DNA of 64,000 bases from Lachnospiraceae bacterium (GCA_015056905.1 SVFI01000002.1:170916-234915), one strand, 5' to 3'. Numbered from the stretch's first letter, positions 18,444 through 28,102 are shown. The notes: generated by a model not told the origin, from the sequence alone. Made by a program: numbers and translations.

Positions 18444-18869
18444 TTATTGTTTCTCTCCGCCCTTAACTTCGCGGATAAAATCATCATAATCACGTATATA
18501 TTCGTTTCCGTCGTAATGTTCGCTCGCAAGCACAAGCAGAACGCTGTCTTCGGAAAAATCATACATATCTTTCCACATCATCGTCGGAATATAAAGCCCC
18601 ATTCGCGGTTTGTTCAGTTCAATAATATCTGTCTCAAATCCATTGTCAACCTTCACCTTGCTTGTTCCGCTCACATTAATCAGAACAAACTCTGTTTTCC
18701 GGTTCGCATGTTGCCCACGGACAACCGTATCATCGGAGCCGTACATGTAAAACACCCTCTTGATTTCAAAAGGAATGTCTTTTCCGCTTCCCTCTGCCAC
18801 GACAAGATTTCCTCTCTCATCACCATATTCACCAAATTCTATAATTTTATACTGTTGTCTGATATCCAT
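18444..18869 (-). CDS. FdtA/QdtA-type cupin, dTDP-4-oxo-6-deoxyhexose 3,4-ketoisomerase-like
   Basis: ERGNLVVAEGSGKDIPFEIKRVFYMYG...RGQHANRKTEFVLINVSG; start likely MDIRQQYK. Confidence 0.88.
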   Translation of the reverse strand: MDIRQQYKIIEFGEYGDERGNLVVAEGSGKDIPFEIKRVFYMYGSDDTVVRGQHANRKTEFVLINVSGTSKVKVDNGFETDIIELNKPRMGLYIPTMMWKDMYDFSEDSVLLVLASEHYDGNEYIRDYDDFIREVKGGEKQ

Positions 18870-18894
18870 ATCTGTCTCCTGTTGCAGGTTCTGT

Positions 18895-19989
18895 CTATTC
18901 AAATGCATTCAGTGTCTCAATCACGTAGGTCTGCTCTTCCTCCGTCATTCCGTTGTACATCGGAATGGATAATACCTCATCCGCAAACTGTTCCGCCACA
19001 GGCAAATCTCCTTTACCAAATCCGAGGTATTCATACGCCTGTGCAAGGTGCGGTGGAATCGGATAATGGATAATGGTCCCAATCCCTTTTTCCTCCAGAT
19101 ATCGCATCAGTTCATCGCGACGCTCCGTACGGATGACATATTGATGGAACACATGATTGGCATTCTCTCTTCGTTTTGGCAGTTCAAATGCATCATTTGA
19201 CAATTCTCTGTCGTATCGTTCTCCGATACGGATTTTTTCTTCTGTAAGTTCCTTCATATGTGAAAGACGCACGCGCAAAAGTCCTGCCTGCAATTCATCC
19301 AGTCGTGAATTCGTTCCGACTACCATATTATAATACCGTTTCTCACTGCCGTAATTACGGTAAATTTTCATTTTTTCCGCAATCTGCGGATTATCGGTTG
19401 TAATAGCCCCGCCGTCTCCGAAGGCCCCGAGATTCTTGGACGGATAGAACGAAAAGCATCCGATATCCCCGAACGTCCCCGTCATCCGTTCTCCGTAGCA
19501 TGCACCGTGCGACTGCGCACAGTCCTCAACAAGGTAGAGATTATGCTTCTTTGCCACTTGACAAATCGTATCCATCTGACACGCCTGTCCATACAAATGA
19601 ACAACCAGAATCGCTTTCGTCTTATCTGTAATCTTCGATTCCAGCGACGCCGCATCAATGCCGTAGCATTCATCCGGTTCCACAAAAACCGGTGTCGCGC
19701 CGTTGATGGTGATACCCATCACACTTGCAATGTATGTGTTGGACTGCACTAGCACTTCATCGCCCTCGCCGACTCCGAGAATCCGGAACGCCATCCAGAG
19801 CGCATCCAATCCACTCGCCAGACCGACGCAGTACTTAGCCCCTACATAGGCCGCAAATTCTTCCTCGAACTGCTTTACCTCGTTGCCGAGAACATACCAT
19901 CCGCTGCGAAGCACTTCCAGCGCCTTATTTTCAAACTCTTCCTGATATTGATAAAAGCCCCGGTCCAACCGGTTCGGCATAATTTTCAT
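18895..19989 (-). CDS. DegT/DnrJ/EryC1/StrS aminotransferase (FdtB/QdtB-like)
   Basis: GLASGLDALWMAFRILGVGEGDEVLVQSNTYIAS; CFSFYPSKNLGAFGDGGA PLP-lysine motif. Confidence 0.93.
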   Translation of the reverse strand: MKIMPNRLDRGFYQYQEEFENKALEVLRSGWYVLGNEVKQFEEEFAAYVGAKYCVGLASGLDALWMAFRILGVGEGDEVLVQSNTYIASVMGITINGATPVFVEPDECYGIDAASLESKITDKTKAILVVHLYGQACQMDTICQVAKKHNLYLVEDCAQSHGACYGERMTGTFGDIGCFSFYPSKNLGAFGDGGAITTDNPQIAEKMKIYRNYGSEKRYYNMVVGTNSRLDELQAGLLRVRLSHMKELTEEKIRIGERYDRELSNDAFELPKRRENANHVFHQYVIRTERRDELMRYLEEKGIGTIIHYPIPPHLAQAYEYLGFGKGDLPVAEQFADEVLSIPMYNGMTEEEQTYVIETLNAFE

Positions 19990-20099
19990 TCATCTCACCT
20001 TTTTGCACATAATCTATTATATTTTACCATTCAGACCTATGGATTGCAATGAAAATAATCTTTTTGCCTTTCCACAGGTATAATGTTATACTAGAAGTT

Positions 20100-21650
20100 A
20101 TGAAAAATGAAGCAAGTAAAAACAAACAATTAATCATAAATATGGCAGCAAGTCTCCTGTCATGCCTGGTCAGTCTCGGCATCAGCTTCCTGATTACGCC
20201 GACCGTCATAGACAAGCTCGGCGCGGAAGCCCAGGGGTTTGTCACAATGGCAAACAATTTCGTAAGCTACGCCGCAATCATGGCGATGGCTTTAAACTCC
20301 ATGGCAGGACGCTTTATTACAGTCAAAATTCATCAGAACGACACGGAGGGCGCCAATCGCTACTTTAACTCCGTCATGTATGCAAACCTCGTGATTGTGG
20401 CGGCTCTGCTCATCCCATGTGCTGCAGTTGTTTTTTATCTCGAAAAGCTCGTCAATATTTCACCGGCACTTGTGTCGGATGTCAAACTTCTGTTTGCCAC
20501 AATGTTCGCTAATTTCATGGTGACCATTGTATCGACGACATTCTCAACAGCAACTTTTGCAGCCAACCGACTGGATTTGTCTGCTCTGCGCACAATCGAA
20601 TCGCAGATTTTAAAAGCCGGACTGCTCGTCGCAGCATTTGCATTTCTTCCGATTCGCGTCAGCTACATCGGAACAGCAACACTGCTCTCGTCCGTCTATT
20701 TGTTTATCACTTACATCCATTACACAAAGAAACTTCTGCCGCAAATTGAAGTCAGCCGCAGACATTTTCGTCTGAAAACCGTGCTCGAGATTTTATCTGC
20801 CGGCGTATGGAATACCGTGATGCGTGCAGGTCAGGCACTAACCAACGGACTCAACACCCTGATTACAAATCTCTGGGTCGGCAAAGCGGAAAGCGGGTAT
20901 GTCGGAACTGCAACCACGATTGTTTTGGCAGTAAACACTCTGTATGAAACCATCGCAGCCGTATTTACCCCATCTCTTACTATCAGTTTTGCCAAAGATG
21001 ACAAAGAAGAGCTGGTAAGCGGTATGAAATCCGCCATGAAACTGACCGGATTTTTTGCCAACATTCCTCTCTGTTATATTCTGGGCTTCGGAATATCCTT
21101 TTATTACATGTGGCTCCCAAGCCAGCGCGACATCATTGATGTCTATTATCTCCTGACGGTTCTGATTATGCTCGGTGCCCTCATCGGAGGCGCCATCAGC
21201 CCGTTATTTAATGTGTACACGATCGTAAATAAATTAAAATGGAATTCTCTTGTCACTCTGATTATGGGACTTTTAAACGTCGGTATTGTCTTCGTTCTTT
21301 TGGCGATTCCGACCCTTCGCCCGTACGGTATTTATTTTATCACCGGTGTTTCCTCAGTTCTGGGAATTATCAAGAACCTGACATTTACACCGATGTATGC
21401 AGCGCATTGTCTGGAGATTCCCAAAAAGACGTTTTATCCGACCATTTTCCGTTACATCGCAGTCACTGTGTTTATGGGTATCCTGTTTCTGATTCTGGGC
21501 AGCATCATTCCGACAACAAGCTGGCTGATGGTCATTGTCGATATCCTCATCTGCGGAGTCTTAGGAAGCGTCATCAACTTCCTGTTTCTCTTTGAGAAGA
21601 AAGAGCGTGCCATTTTTGTGGATACGATAGCGAAAGTGTTGCGCAGATAG
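20100..21650 (+). CDS. oligosaccharide flippase / MATE-like membrane protein
   Basis: Multi-TM protein; start likely MKNEASKNK; GAEAQGFVTMANNFVSYA. Confidence 0.85.
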   Translation: MKNEASKNKQLIINMAASLLSCLVSLGISFLITPTVIDKLGAEAQGFVTMANNFVSYAAIMAMALNSMAGRFITVKIHQNDTEGANRYFNSVMYANLVIVAALLIPCAAVVFYLEKLVNISPALVSDVKLLFATMFANFMVTIVSTTFSTATFAANRLDLSALRTIESQILKAGLLVAAFAFLPIRVSYIGTATLLSSVYLFITYIHYTKKLLPQIEVSRRHFRLKTVLEILSAGVWNTVMRAGQALTNGLNTLITNLWVGKAESGYVGTATTIVLAVNTLYETIAAVFTPSLTISFAKDDKEELVSGMKSAMKLTGFFANIPLCYILGFGISFYYMWLPSQRDIIDVYYLLTVLIMLGALIGGAISPLFNVYTIVNKLKWNSLVTLIMGLLNVGIVFVLLAIPTLRPYGIYFITGVSSVLGIIKNLTFTPMYAAHCLEIPKKTFYPTIFRYIAVTVFMGILFLILGSIIPTTSWLMVIVDILICGVLGSVINFLFLFEKKERAIFVDTIAKVLRR

Positions 21651-21672
21651 AATGTTTTTTGAACCCATCTCC

Positions 21673-21823
21673 TTCCGACAATTCTGTTATAAGCCGCTAC
21701 GGGGACGTTCTCACTCCGTGAAAAACGTAACAGTACTAAGGAATTTTCATCGCACAGCTCGAAAATTCCAAGTGCTGACGTTTTTCAAAGCCCCTAGGCA
21801 ACTTATAAACAGAATTGCCGGAA
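21673..21823. repeat. nested palindromic element A (151 bp)
   Basis: Outer arms ttccgacaattctgttataag / cttataaacagaattgccggaa; core gtgaaaaacgtaacagtactaag...aagtgctgacgtttttcaaagcc. Confidence 0.85.
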
Positions 21824-21939
21824 CAACATGCTTCAAACAACTTTCTGCGTGCGTTATGGTCCAGTCCCCCACACACAACCTGCAATTATTGATTGTGTCT
21901 TTTGAGGGGAAGAAATATAAAATGTGAGTTTTTATTCTC

Positions 21940-22083
21940 CCAAGCAACAACATAATATATCATCTGACAGGCTTTGAAAAACGTCAGCACTTGATTTTTG
22001 AGCGTAGCGAAAAAATCTTAGTACTGCTACGTTTTTCACAGAGCGGGAGCGCCCTGACTGTGATATATTATGTTGGTGCTTGG
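21940..22083. repeat. nested palindromic element B (144 bp), inverted relative to A
   Basis: Outer arms ccaagcaacaacataatatatca / tgatatattatgttggtgcttgg; minus-strand core gtgaaaaacgtagcagtactaag...aagtgctgacgtttttcaaagcc. Confidence 0.85.
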
Positions 22084-22134
22084 GATATATAAAGAAATTA
22101 AATATAATCCAGCACCCAAAAAGGAGCACTCAAA

Positions 22135-23244
22135 ATGGCAAAACATATTCTCGGCATTGCAAGTACAAGCTACCACCTGATGGTATTTTTGTTTATCAAA
22201 GATGCCTTTTTTGCAGAGGATGAAGTAGACCTTGTTTTGACCGACAAATCACCGTTTTTTTATGAACTTTATAAATCCGGCCGTCTGGAGAAGTATTTTA
22301 GACAGGTGTTTTTTGCAGATGCAGGAAAGATTAAAAATCCGTACAAGTCCGCTCCGGTTGTTCTGTGGGAGAGCTTTGCATATAACCCGACCACAGCCCA
22401 AATGCTCGAAGAAGGAACCTTTGAGAAATTTGATGTGTACGATGATATCTTTTTTGCTTCTCCGGGAATGCCGGATGAGATTGTGAAGGAAATCTCCAAG
22501 ACAGCCATCAAACGGAACAAAAAGGTTTGTTTCCACCGCTTTGAGGACGGATTTGCCAGCTATACAAAAGCTCCCGTCTCGACGGTTTCCTCATCCCTTG
22601 GACAGAAAATGTATAAGCTGCTGTTTAGATATGATATCAAAGAAAAGGAAAACGAGCTCTATCTGTTTGAACCGACCCTTGCAGAAAATAATGTTGCAGA
22701 CAGTACCGCGACAGGCTTTTCTCTTGTACAGATTCCGAAGACCAAAGAGCGCATCGCCCTCGTCACGGAACAGATACAGGATATTTTGCAGTTTGAAAGC
22801 CGTTCATTTGACGAAAAATATATGTTTCTCGGTCAGGGAACTGCCAACTGCACACAAAATCCGTTGACTTACCGCGGACTGATTTTAGATATCGCTGAGC
22901 ATGTCGGCTTTGACAATTTCGTTGTCAAACCTCATCCGCGCGGCGACCATGACCGGTTCGAGGATCACATCCGCGTTTATACGGATACCTGTCCGTTTGA
23001 ACTTGCGGTTGCGGCAGGCAATATGGAAGATAAGACGTTGATTTCTTATTATTCAACCGCCTGTGTTTCCGGAAAGCTTTTGTTTGACTCCGCCTGTCGG
23101 ATTATTTTCCTCTATCCGCTCGCCGGTGATTCGTTCAACGAAAAATGCGACTACGAGGATTATTTCCAAAAATTATGCGGACTCTATGAAAACATTCATA
23201 TTGCCCGCACAAAAGATGAATTATTTCGTCTGCTTGATGAGTAG
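22135..23244 (+). CDS. putative sialyltransferase-like glycosyltransferase (GT52/polysialyltransferase-like)
   Basis: N-terminal ILGIASTSYHLMVFLFIKDAFF; FVVKPHPRGDHDRF; ISYYSTACVSGKLLFDSACRIIFLYPL; family by motif impression only. Confidence 0.5.
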   Translation: MAKHILGIASTSYHLMVFLFIKDAFFAEDEVDLVLTDKSPFFYELYKSGRLEKYFRQVFFADAGKIKNPYKSAPVVLWESFAYNPTTAQMLEEGTFEKFDVYDDIFFASPGMPDEIVKEISKTAIKRNKKVCFHRFEDGFASYTKAPVSTVSSSLGQKMYKLLFRYDIKEKENELYLFEPTLAENNVADSTATGFSLVQIPKTKERIALVTEQIQDILQFESRSFDEKYMFLGQGTANCTQNPLTYRGLILDIAEHVGFDNFVVKPHPRGDHDRFEDHIRVYTDTCPFELAVAAGNMEDKTLISYYSTACVSGKLLFDSACRIIFLYPLAGDSFNEKCDYEDYFQKLCGLYENIHIARTKDELFRLLDE

Positions 23245-25269
23245 ACTGTCCGGGGCCTTCTCGGAAGCATCCACGTACACACAGACATATGTGGTTCCCG
23301 CATAGTCGAGTGTGTCGCCGACTTCCAGACGGCCTCTTTCTATCCACAGGATGCAATCCGGTTCTTTGTCGGTCTCTGCTTCCTGCAACACCATATTGGT
23401 ATCATCTACATGTATATGTCTTAAAGTTGCCTTAGGGTAACTGTCATGGAATATTTTCCAAAGCGGATAATCATATCCGTCCCCGGAAATCACGACTGCC
23501 ACATCTTTGGCCTTCATCGCCTTCACCTGTTTTAAGAGACGGCGATATGTGTAGTATCTCTTGTTATTTTCAAAATAAAACTTCGCTCTCTTTTCACAAC
23601 CGCTTGCAACATAATCTTTTGCCTGCTGCATATTGTACTCAAGCGGTTTTAAACAAAGTATAAACGAAAGCACTGCAAGTGGCAGAATGATAAGTCCCTT
23701 GCGTTTAAACGTTCCGCAAAAAGCCCCGAGAATGTGCACACCCGCAATCACGGTAACAGCAAGCGCCGGATACATCAGTCTTGAGCCCCAAGGCTGCCAG
23801 CGCAGAAGTGCCATGATAAAACCGAATCCGAGCCACGCACTGACAACAAAACCATAGCTGATGTTCATCGGCTCTTTCAACTGCTTTCCGGTCCCTTTCT
23901 TGGCAAGTGACTTCGCACGTAGCAAACGCACAATACAGATAACAAGTGCAACTACGAGAAGCACTCCCGCAAGAAGTGCAAAGTACGCAGCAAATGCACT
24001 GGATGTACGATCGTGACTGTACATATCGTCTCCGGTATTTAAGTACGTGATAAAATCAAAACCGTGGAACGCAATGGCAATATTGTTGACTTCGACCTTC
24101 AAAAGTGCTCCGACCGAAATCGCTATACGATAGATAAATCCGTTAATCCACGTCCACAGATGCTGTGTAATAAGAAGCGAGAAATTTTTTAATATATTTA
24201 CAATGATGTAGCTGACATTTTTGGTCGCCACCATAATATCCCCGCTTGTCGTATCCGCAATGAAACTTCCGCACGCAAGGTAGGTGCGCACAAGTGTCTC
24301 GCTGACGGTCACAACCAAAACTCCTCCCGCTGTCACCGCGCAGAGAAGAAGGTCCTTGATTTTATCTTTTCTTCTGATACAACAAACAACAACCCACGGC
24401 ATAAAGAAAATCATGGACGCGCACACACTGACCTTCATCAAAAATGCAAAGCCGACGCAGGCAGCAACACAGATCAGATTTTCTATCAGTTCCCTCCTTG
24501 TCTCCTTTGCAAAGCTCAGTTTCGGTGCCTTCACAAACCAGAGCAGATAATATAAGAACAGAACATACCACATCGTAGCCGAAAGGTCATTTTGTGTTGT
24601 AAGACTCTGCGTAATCGTAAGTGGCATCGTGACAAAAATAAAGACGCCGAAAATCGAAAACCCTCTGTCTGTTCCAAGCATGCGCGCCACTTTATAAAAA
24701 TAAAATGCGGCAATGAGCATACACATATACTGATGAAGATTCAGCCACAAATCGTTACCTGAGAGCAACATCATATGCAGCATATTGTACTCGGAAAGCA
24801 CCGGAGAATAGAGCTGGCGGTCAATGTTTGTCAGATAGTAATTCACGTTACCGTGGTCTATCCAGTAACCGATACGTGCCAGGTGATACGTCATGGAATC
24901 GTAGTTATACGGCACGGTAAAAAGTGCTCCGACAAGCAGAACCCCAAGAAGCACAAGCCCGATCACCAGAAGACTTCTCTCTGTCATGGTAAGGAGACTT
25001 TGGTCAAACACCTGTCCCCGCTTTGGCTTCACATAGGACTTGCCATGCTTTTTCAACCCAAGTGCCGTAAAGACTGCAATCACCAAAACCCAGGCAATCA
25101 AAACCGACCATCTGTTTAAGCTGCTGCCGATGCTGAGCACATTCGTAAAAAGCACGACAAACGCCTCGAAAATGAGAATCGCCTTCCCGAGTGCCTTGGC
25201 CGGCTCTTCACCGTTTTGATAAAAATAATATAGAATGGCTGCGAGCGCAGCCGGAAATACAAGTATCAT
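23221..25269 (-). CDS. GT-C/ArnT-like membrane glycosyltransferase (family 39-like)
   Basis: Multi-TM protein with luminal YNYDSMTYHLARIGYWIDHGNVNYY segment. Confidence 0.7.
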   Translation of the reverse strand: MILVFPAALAAILYYFYQNGEEPAKALGKAILIFEAFVVLFTNVLSIGSSLNRWSVLIAWVLVIAVFTALGLKKHGKSYVKPKRGQVFDQSLLTMTERSLLVIGLVLLGVLLVGALFTVPYNYDSMTYHLARIGYWIDHGNVNYYLTNIDRQLYSPVLSEYNMLHMMLLSGNDLWLNLHQYMCMLIAAFYFYKVARMLGTDRGFSIFGVFIFVTMPLTITQSLTTQNDLSATMWYVLFLYYLLWFVKAPKLSFAKETRRELIENLICVAACVGFAFLMKVSVCASMIFFMPWVVVCCIRRKDKIKDLLLCAVTAGGVLVVTVSETLVRTYLACGSFIADTTSGDIMVATKNVSYIIVNILKNFSLLITQHLWTWINGFIYRIAISVGALLKVEVNNIAIAFHGFDFITYLNTGDDMYSHDRTSSAFAAYFALLAGVLLVVALVICIVRLLRAKSLAKKGTGKQLKEPMNISYGFVVSAWLGFGFIMALLRWQPWGSRLMYPALAVTVIAGVHILGAFCGTFKRKGLIILPLAVLSFILCLKPLEYNMQQAKDYVASGCEKRAKFYFENNKRYYTYRRLLKQVKAMKAKDVAVVISGDGYDYPLWKIFHDSYPKATLRHIHVDDTNMVLQEAETDKEPDCILWIERGRLEVGDTLDYAGTTYVCVYVDASEKAPDSLLIKQTK

Positions 25270-25302
25270 AAAAACCTCCGATTATCTTCTGCTTCTTTTT
25301 GC

Positions 25303-25332
25303 ATTATACAAAATAGCCATGTCGTATTTCAA
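25303..25332 (-). promoter_or_regulatory. putative promoter for the 23221..25269 gene
   Basis: Minus strand TTGAAA (25332-25327) - 18 bp - TATAAT (25308-25303). Confidence 0.55.
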
Positions 25333-25387
25333 CATTTTTATGTACGAAAAAGTGCAATCACACAACATTTTTATGTACGAAAAAGTG
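25330..25387. repeat. two perfect 25-bp direct repeats, 33-bp period
   Basis: caacatttttatgtacgaaaaagtg at 25330-25354 and 25363-25387. Confidence 0.95.
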
Positions 25388-25400
25388 TTGTCACCCACAC

Positions 25401-25429
25401 TTGCATGCCATCCGCGAAGAGGGTATACT
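25401..25429 (+). promoter_or_regulatory. putative sigma-A promoter for the 25459..27081 gene
   Basis: TTGCAT (25401-25406) - 17 bp - TATACT (25424-25429). Confidence 0.6.
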
Positions 25430-25458
25430 AAATCCATAGAAAAACAGCGAGGTAATCT

Positions 25459-27081
25459 ATGAACAACTTTTTTTCAAAAAACAAAAAACATATATATATC
25501 GCAGCCACCGCCCTCTTGCTCTGGGCTGTTACTTTTTTTACAGATACGAAAATCTTTTCACGGGACGGTCTTAATATGAACTGTCTCCCGATTGACCTCC
25601 AAATGGCAGGACTTATGCACGTGCTGACAAAGGCTCTCGTGCTCCTTTGCCTGTTTCTTTTCATCGAATTTCTCGTGTACGCATGGAAATGTCCGAAACT
25701 TCTTGTCCCGTTTGTTATTTTGATGTGTATTTACGGAATCGGACTCCTCATCACCTATCCTGGCTATTACATGAATGATGACCCGATTATTTTTTCCTAT
25801 GCGACACGCTATTATCCGGTTTACTGGCACAATTATCTGACATCCCTTTTTTATATGACGGCGATGTCCCTGTTTCCGATGTCTGCTGCTCCGGTGCTTT
25901 TGTCGGACATTTTTTATGCACTCGTCTTTTCTTATATCTACTGGCGCGCCGACCGGATTTATGATTCCAAATGGTGCCGCCTGCTTTTGCTGGCAGGTAT
26001 TCTTCCGTTTACATTGCTCGGAGCACTGATGTGTTTCCGCCCGGCAATTTACTCAAGCTTTTTCGTGTTCTACTTTGTATATTTGTATTTTGAGTGGAAG
26101 GAAAACGCACACCTTACTGCGCGCAAGCTTTTGCTCCTTGCACTCCTGACCGGTATACTTGCTCTCTGGCGAAGCGAAAGTCTTGTACTTCTGCCGATTG
26201 GGCTGTTTCTTATCGGTTTTGCGTACCACAGCGTCAAAAAGGCCTTTATCTATTTTGCACTCTCCATTGTCATGTTTATGCTTATTAAAATACCGCAGTC
26301 TGTCGGCGAGGACAAATACTACGGAAGCGATTACCTGATTATTTCCACCACGCGTCCGCTGTCCGTTATTTTGCACCGTGACCAGACCTACGAAGGAAGC
26401 GAGCAGGACATCGATAATATCAGCGCCGTGACGGAGTTTGGTTACCTTCACAATGACTCGCTCTCCTGCAGCGCTTACAACCGTTACAATTCAGACCACA
26501 ACGAGGGACGCTATACGCAGACGGGCGCAACCAAAGAAATGCAGGATGCATACTTAAAAAGTGCATTCCGCCTCATCTTAAACAATCTTGACTTGTACTT
26601 CGGGGAACGTCTGCAGCTTTTCTGCGTGACGAACGGATTTTTCGGCTATGACAAAGATATGGTTCTGAATTTAAAACCGGTGGCATCAACCGATTTTCAT
26701 CTGTACGAACATGACCGCGATTACGGTATGGAAATGCTACAGGCTTACAAGCGACTTCCGCTCTCCTACCACGAGGGTTATGCGCTTGCGCTCTTCAAAT
26801 TCGGCGGCGAAGCCTTTCTGCCGATGCTCGTTCTTCTGCTCGCAGCAACCGTCACTTCGCTTGTACGAAAAAAATGGTTTCTCCTGTTTGGTTTTCTTGC
26901 TTTAATCGCAAGAGAGGCAGTCATTTTCCTGACTGCCCCTGCCTCGTTTATTCAATATTCTTATCCGATGATGTACGCAACAGCTGCGCTTCTTTTGCTT
27001 ATGCTCGTCGAAAAGCTCTGCGCAAAGGCAGATGTTTCTTCCCGAACAAAAGAAGGGACAAGGCAGGAATCCGGCGAATGA
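25459..27081 (+). CDS. multi-TM glycosyltransferase-like membrane protein (GT-C-like)
   Basis: Multi-TM protein with ITYPGYYMNDDPIIFSYATRYYPVYWHNYL loop. Confidence 0.65.
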   Translation: MNNFFSKNKKHIYIAATALLLWAVTFFTDTKIFSRDGLNMNCLPIDLQMAGLMHVLTKALVLLCLFLFIEFLVYAWKCPKLLVPFVILMCIYGIGLLITYPGYYMNDDPIIFSYATRYYPVYWHNYLTSLFYMTAMSLFPMSAAPVLLSDIFYALVFSYIYWRADRIYDSKWCRLLLLAGILPFTLLGALMCFRPAIYSSFFVFYFVYLYFEWKENAHLTARKLLLLALLTGILALWRSESLVLLPIGLFLIGFAYHSVKKAFIYFALSIVMFMLIKIPQSVGEDKYYGSDYLIISTTRPLSVILHRDQTYEGSEQDIDNISAVTEFGYLHNDSLSCSAYNRYNSDHNEGRYTQTGATKEMQDAYLKSAFRLILNNLDLYFGERLQLFCVTNGFFGYDKDMVLNLKPVASTDFHLYEHDRDYGMEMLQAYKRLPLSYHEGYALALFKFGGEAFLPMLVLLLAATVTSLVRKKWFLLFGFLALIAREAVIFLTAPASFIQYSYPMMYATAALLLLMLVEKLCAKADVSSRTKEGTRQESGE

Positions 27082-28102
27082 TAAAAATCATCACCGCCGT
27101 GAGCGCACTCATAAGTAAAAATGCAAGCACGATCCATGCGATTCCCTCCGGGCTGTAAAATCTAAGTCCTTTTTCGGACAATCCAAGGAGTCTTGCAAAA
27201 CGGAAGTGCAGCACATAAATTTCAAGTGTATATAATCCGACAAAAGACAGGAAACCTCGCTTTTCTGTCTTTTTTTGGTACCTCTCTGCCAGACGGTAAA
27301 TGACTGCGTAGCAGGATACAGTCCCGAAAAACGACGCTGCCGTCTGAAGCAGGAGTGTCTTGAAACCGTCCACAGGCTTCGTCAAATCAAACGCAATAAC
27401 CATCCACACAAATACCACCGTCATTGCCGCGACACAAACTGCCTCTGCTGCTTTTCTGCGACCGCTGTGAGAATCGTCTCTCTTCTTCTTTCCGAGGAAA
27501 CTCTCCCCGTAACCGTTTACAACGTAGCCCGTCAGATAAAACGGAAAATATTGCAGCATCAGCGCCGGACTTAAAAACGTATTGCCGCTGCGTGACTGTA
27601 AAAAGAAAAGCAGATAAAAACACACACTGACACTGCAGAAAACAACCGCCTTTCCAATCCCCTTAAAAGGAAGCTTATCTGCCAGCATCTGTGCCAGCAT
27701 CGTGCAGAGTGTTGCGACAAATAGTGTCACGAGAAACCACAGCCCCCGGTCTGTCTGGAACAGCAATTCTTTTAGTTCTCCCGCAAACCCGGCGGGCGTG
27801 AGCGTCCCTGCTTTTATATGCGTATAGAGATGCACAAGCACAAACCATGAAAAGAACGGAAGCAGATAGGAAACTGCTCTCTGCGGCAATTTTTTCAAAC
27901 CTGTTCCTCTTCCGTTCTTCCTTACACCGTAAGAGGCAAGTACTCCGCTCACCAGCATAAAAAGAGGCATCTGAACAGATTTGATGGCATCATATATATA
28001 AGGGTCGGTCTGATGAAGATTGTTTAAAACAATACAGTGACCGATCATGACAAGCAGAATCGCAAACCCTTTGACCGCATCAATCGCGTTGTTTCTTTGC
28101 AT
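26999..28102 (-). CDS. acyltransferase 3 family membrane protein
   Basis: MQRNNAIDAVKGFAILLVMIGHCI; MPLFMLVSG. Confidence 0.9.
   Translation of the reverse strand: MQRNNAIDAVKGFAILLVMIGHCIVLNNLHQTDPYIYDAIKSVQMPLFMLVSGVLASYGVRKNGRGTGLKKLPQRAVSYLLPFFSWFVLVHLYTHIKAGTLTPAGFAGELKELLFQTDRGLWFLVTLFVATLCTMLAQMLADKLPFKGIGKAVVFCSVSVCFYLLFFLQSRSGNTFLSPALMLQYFPFYLTGYVVNGYGESFLGKKKRDDSHSGRRKAAEAVCVAAMTVVFVWMVIAFDLTKPVDGFKTLLLQTAASFFGTVSCYAVIYRLAERYQKKTEKRGFLSFVGLYTLEIYVLHFRFARLLGLSEKGLRFYSPEGIAWIVLAFLLMSALTAVMIFIIRRIPALSLLLFGKKHLPLRRAFRRA

Noticed and set aside
21652-21927. 91-aa plus-strand ORF in the palindromic intergenic region
   Set aside because: Runs through both arms of element A; translation follows the palindrome and has no domain.
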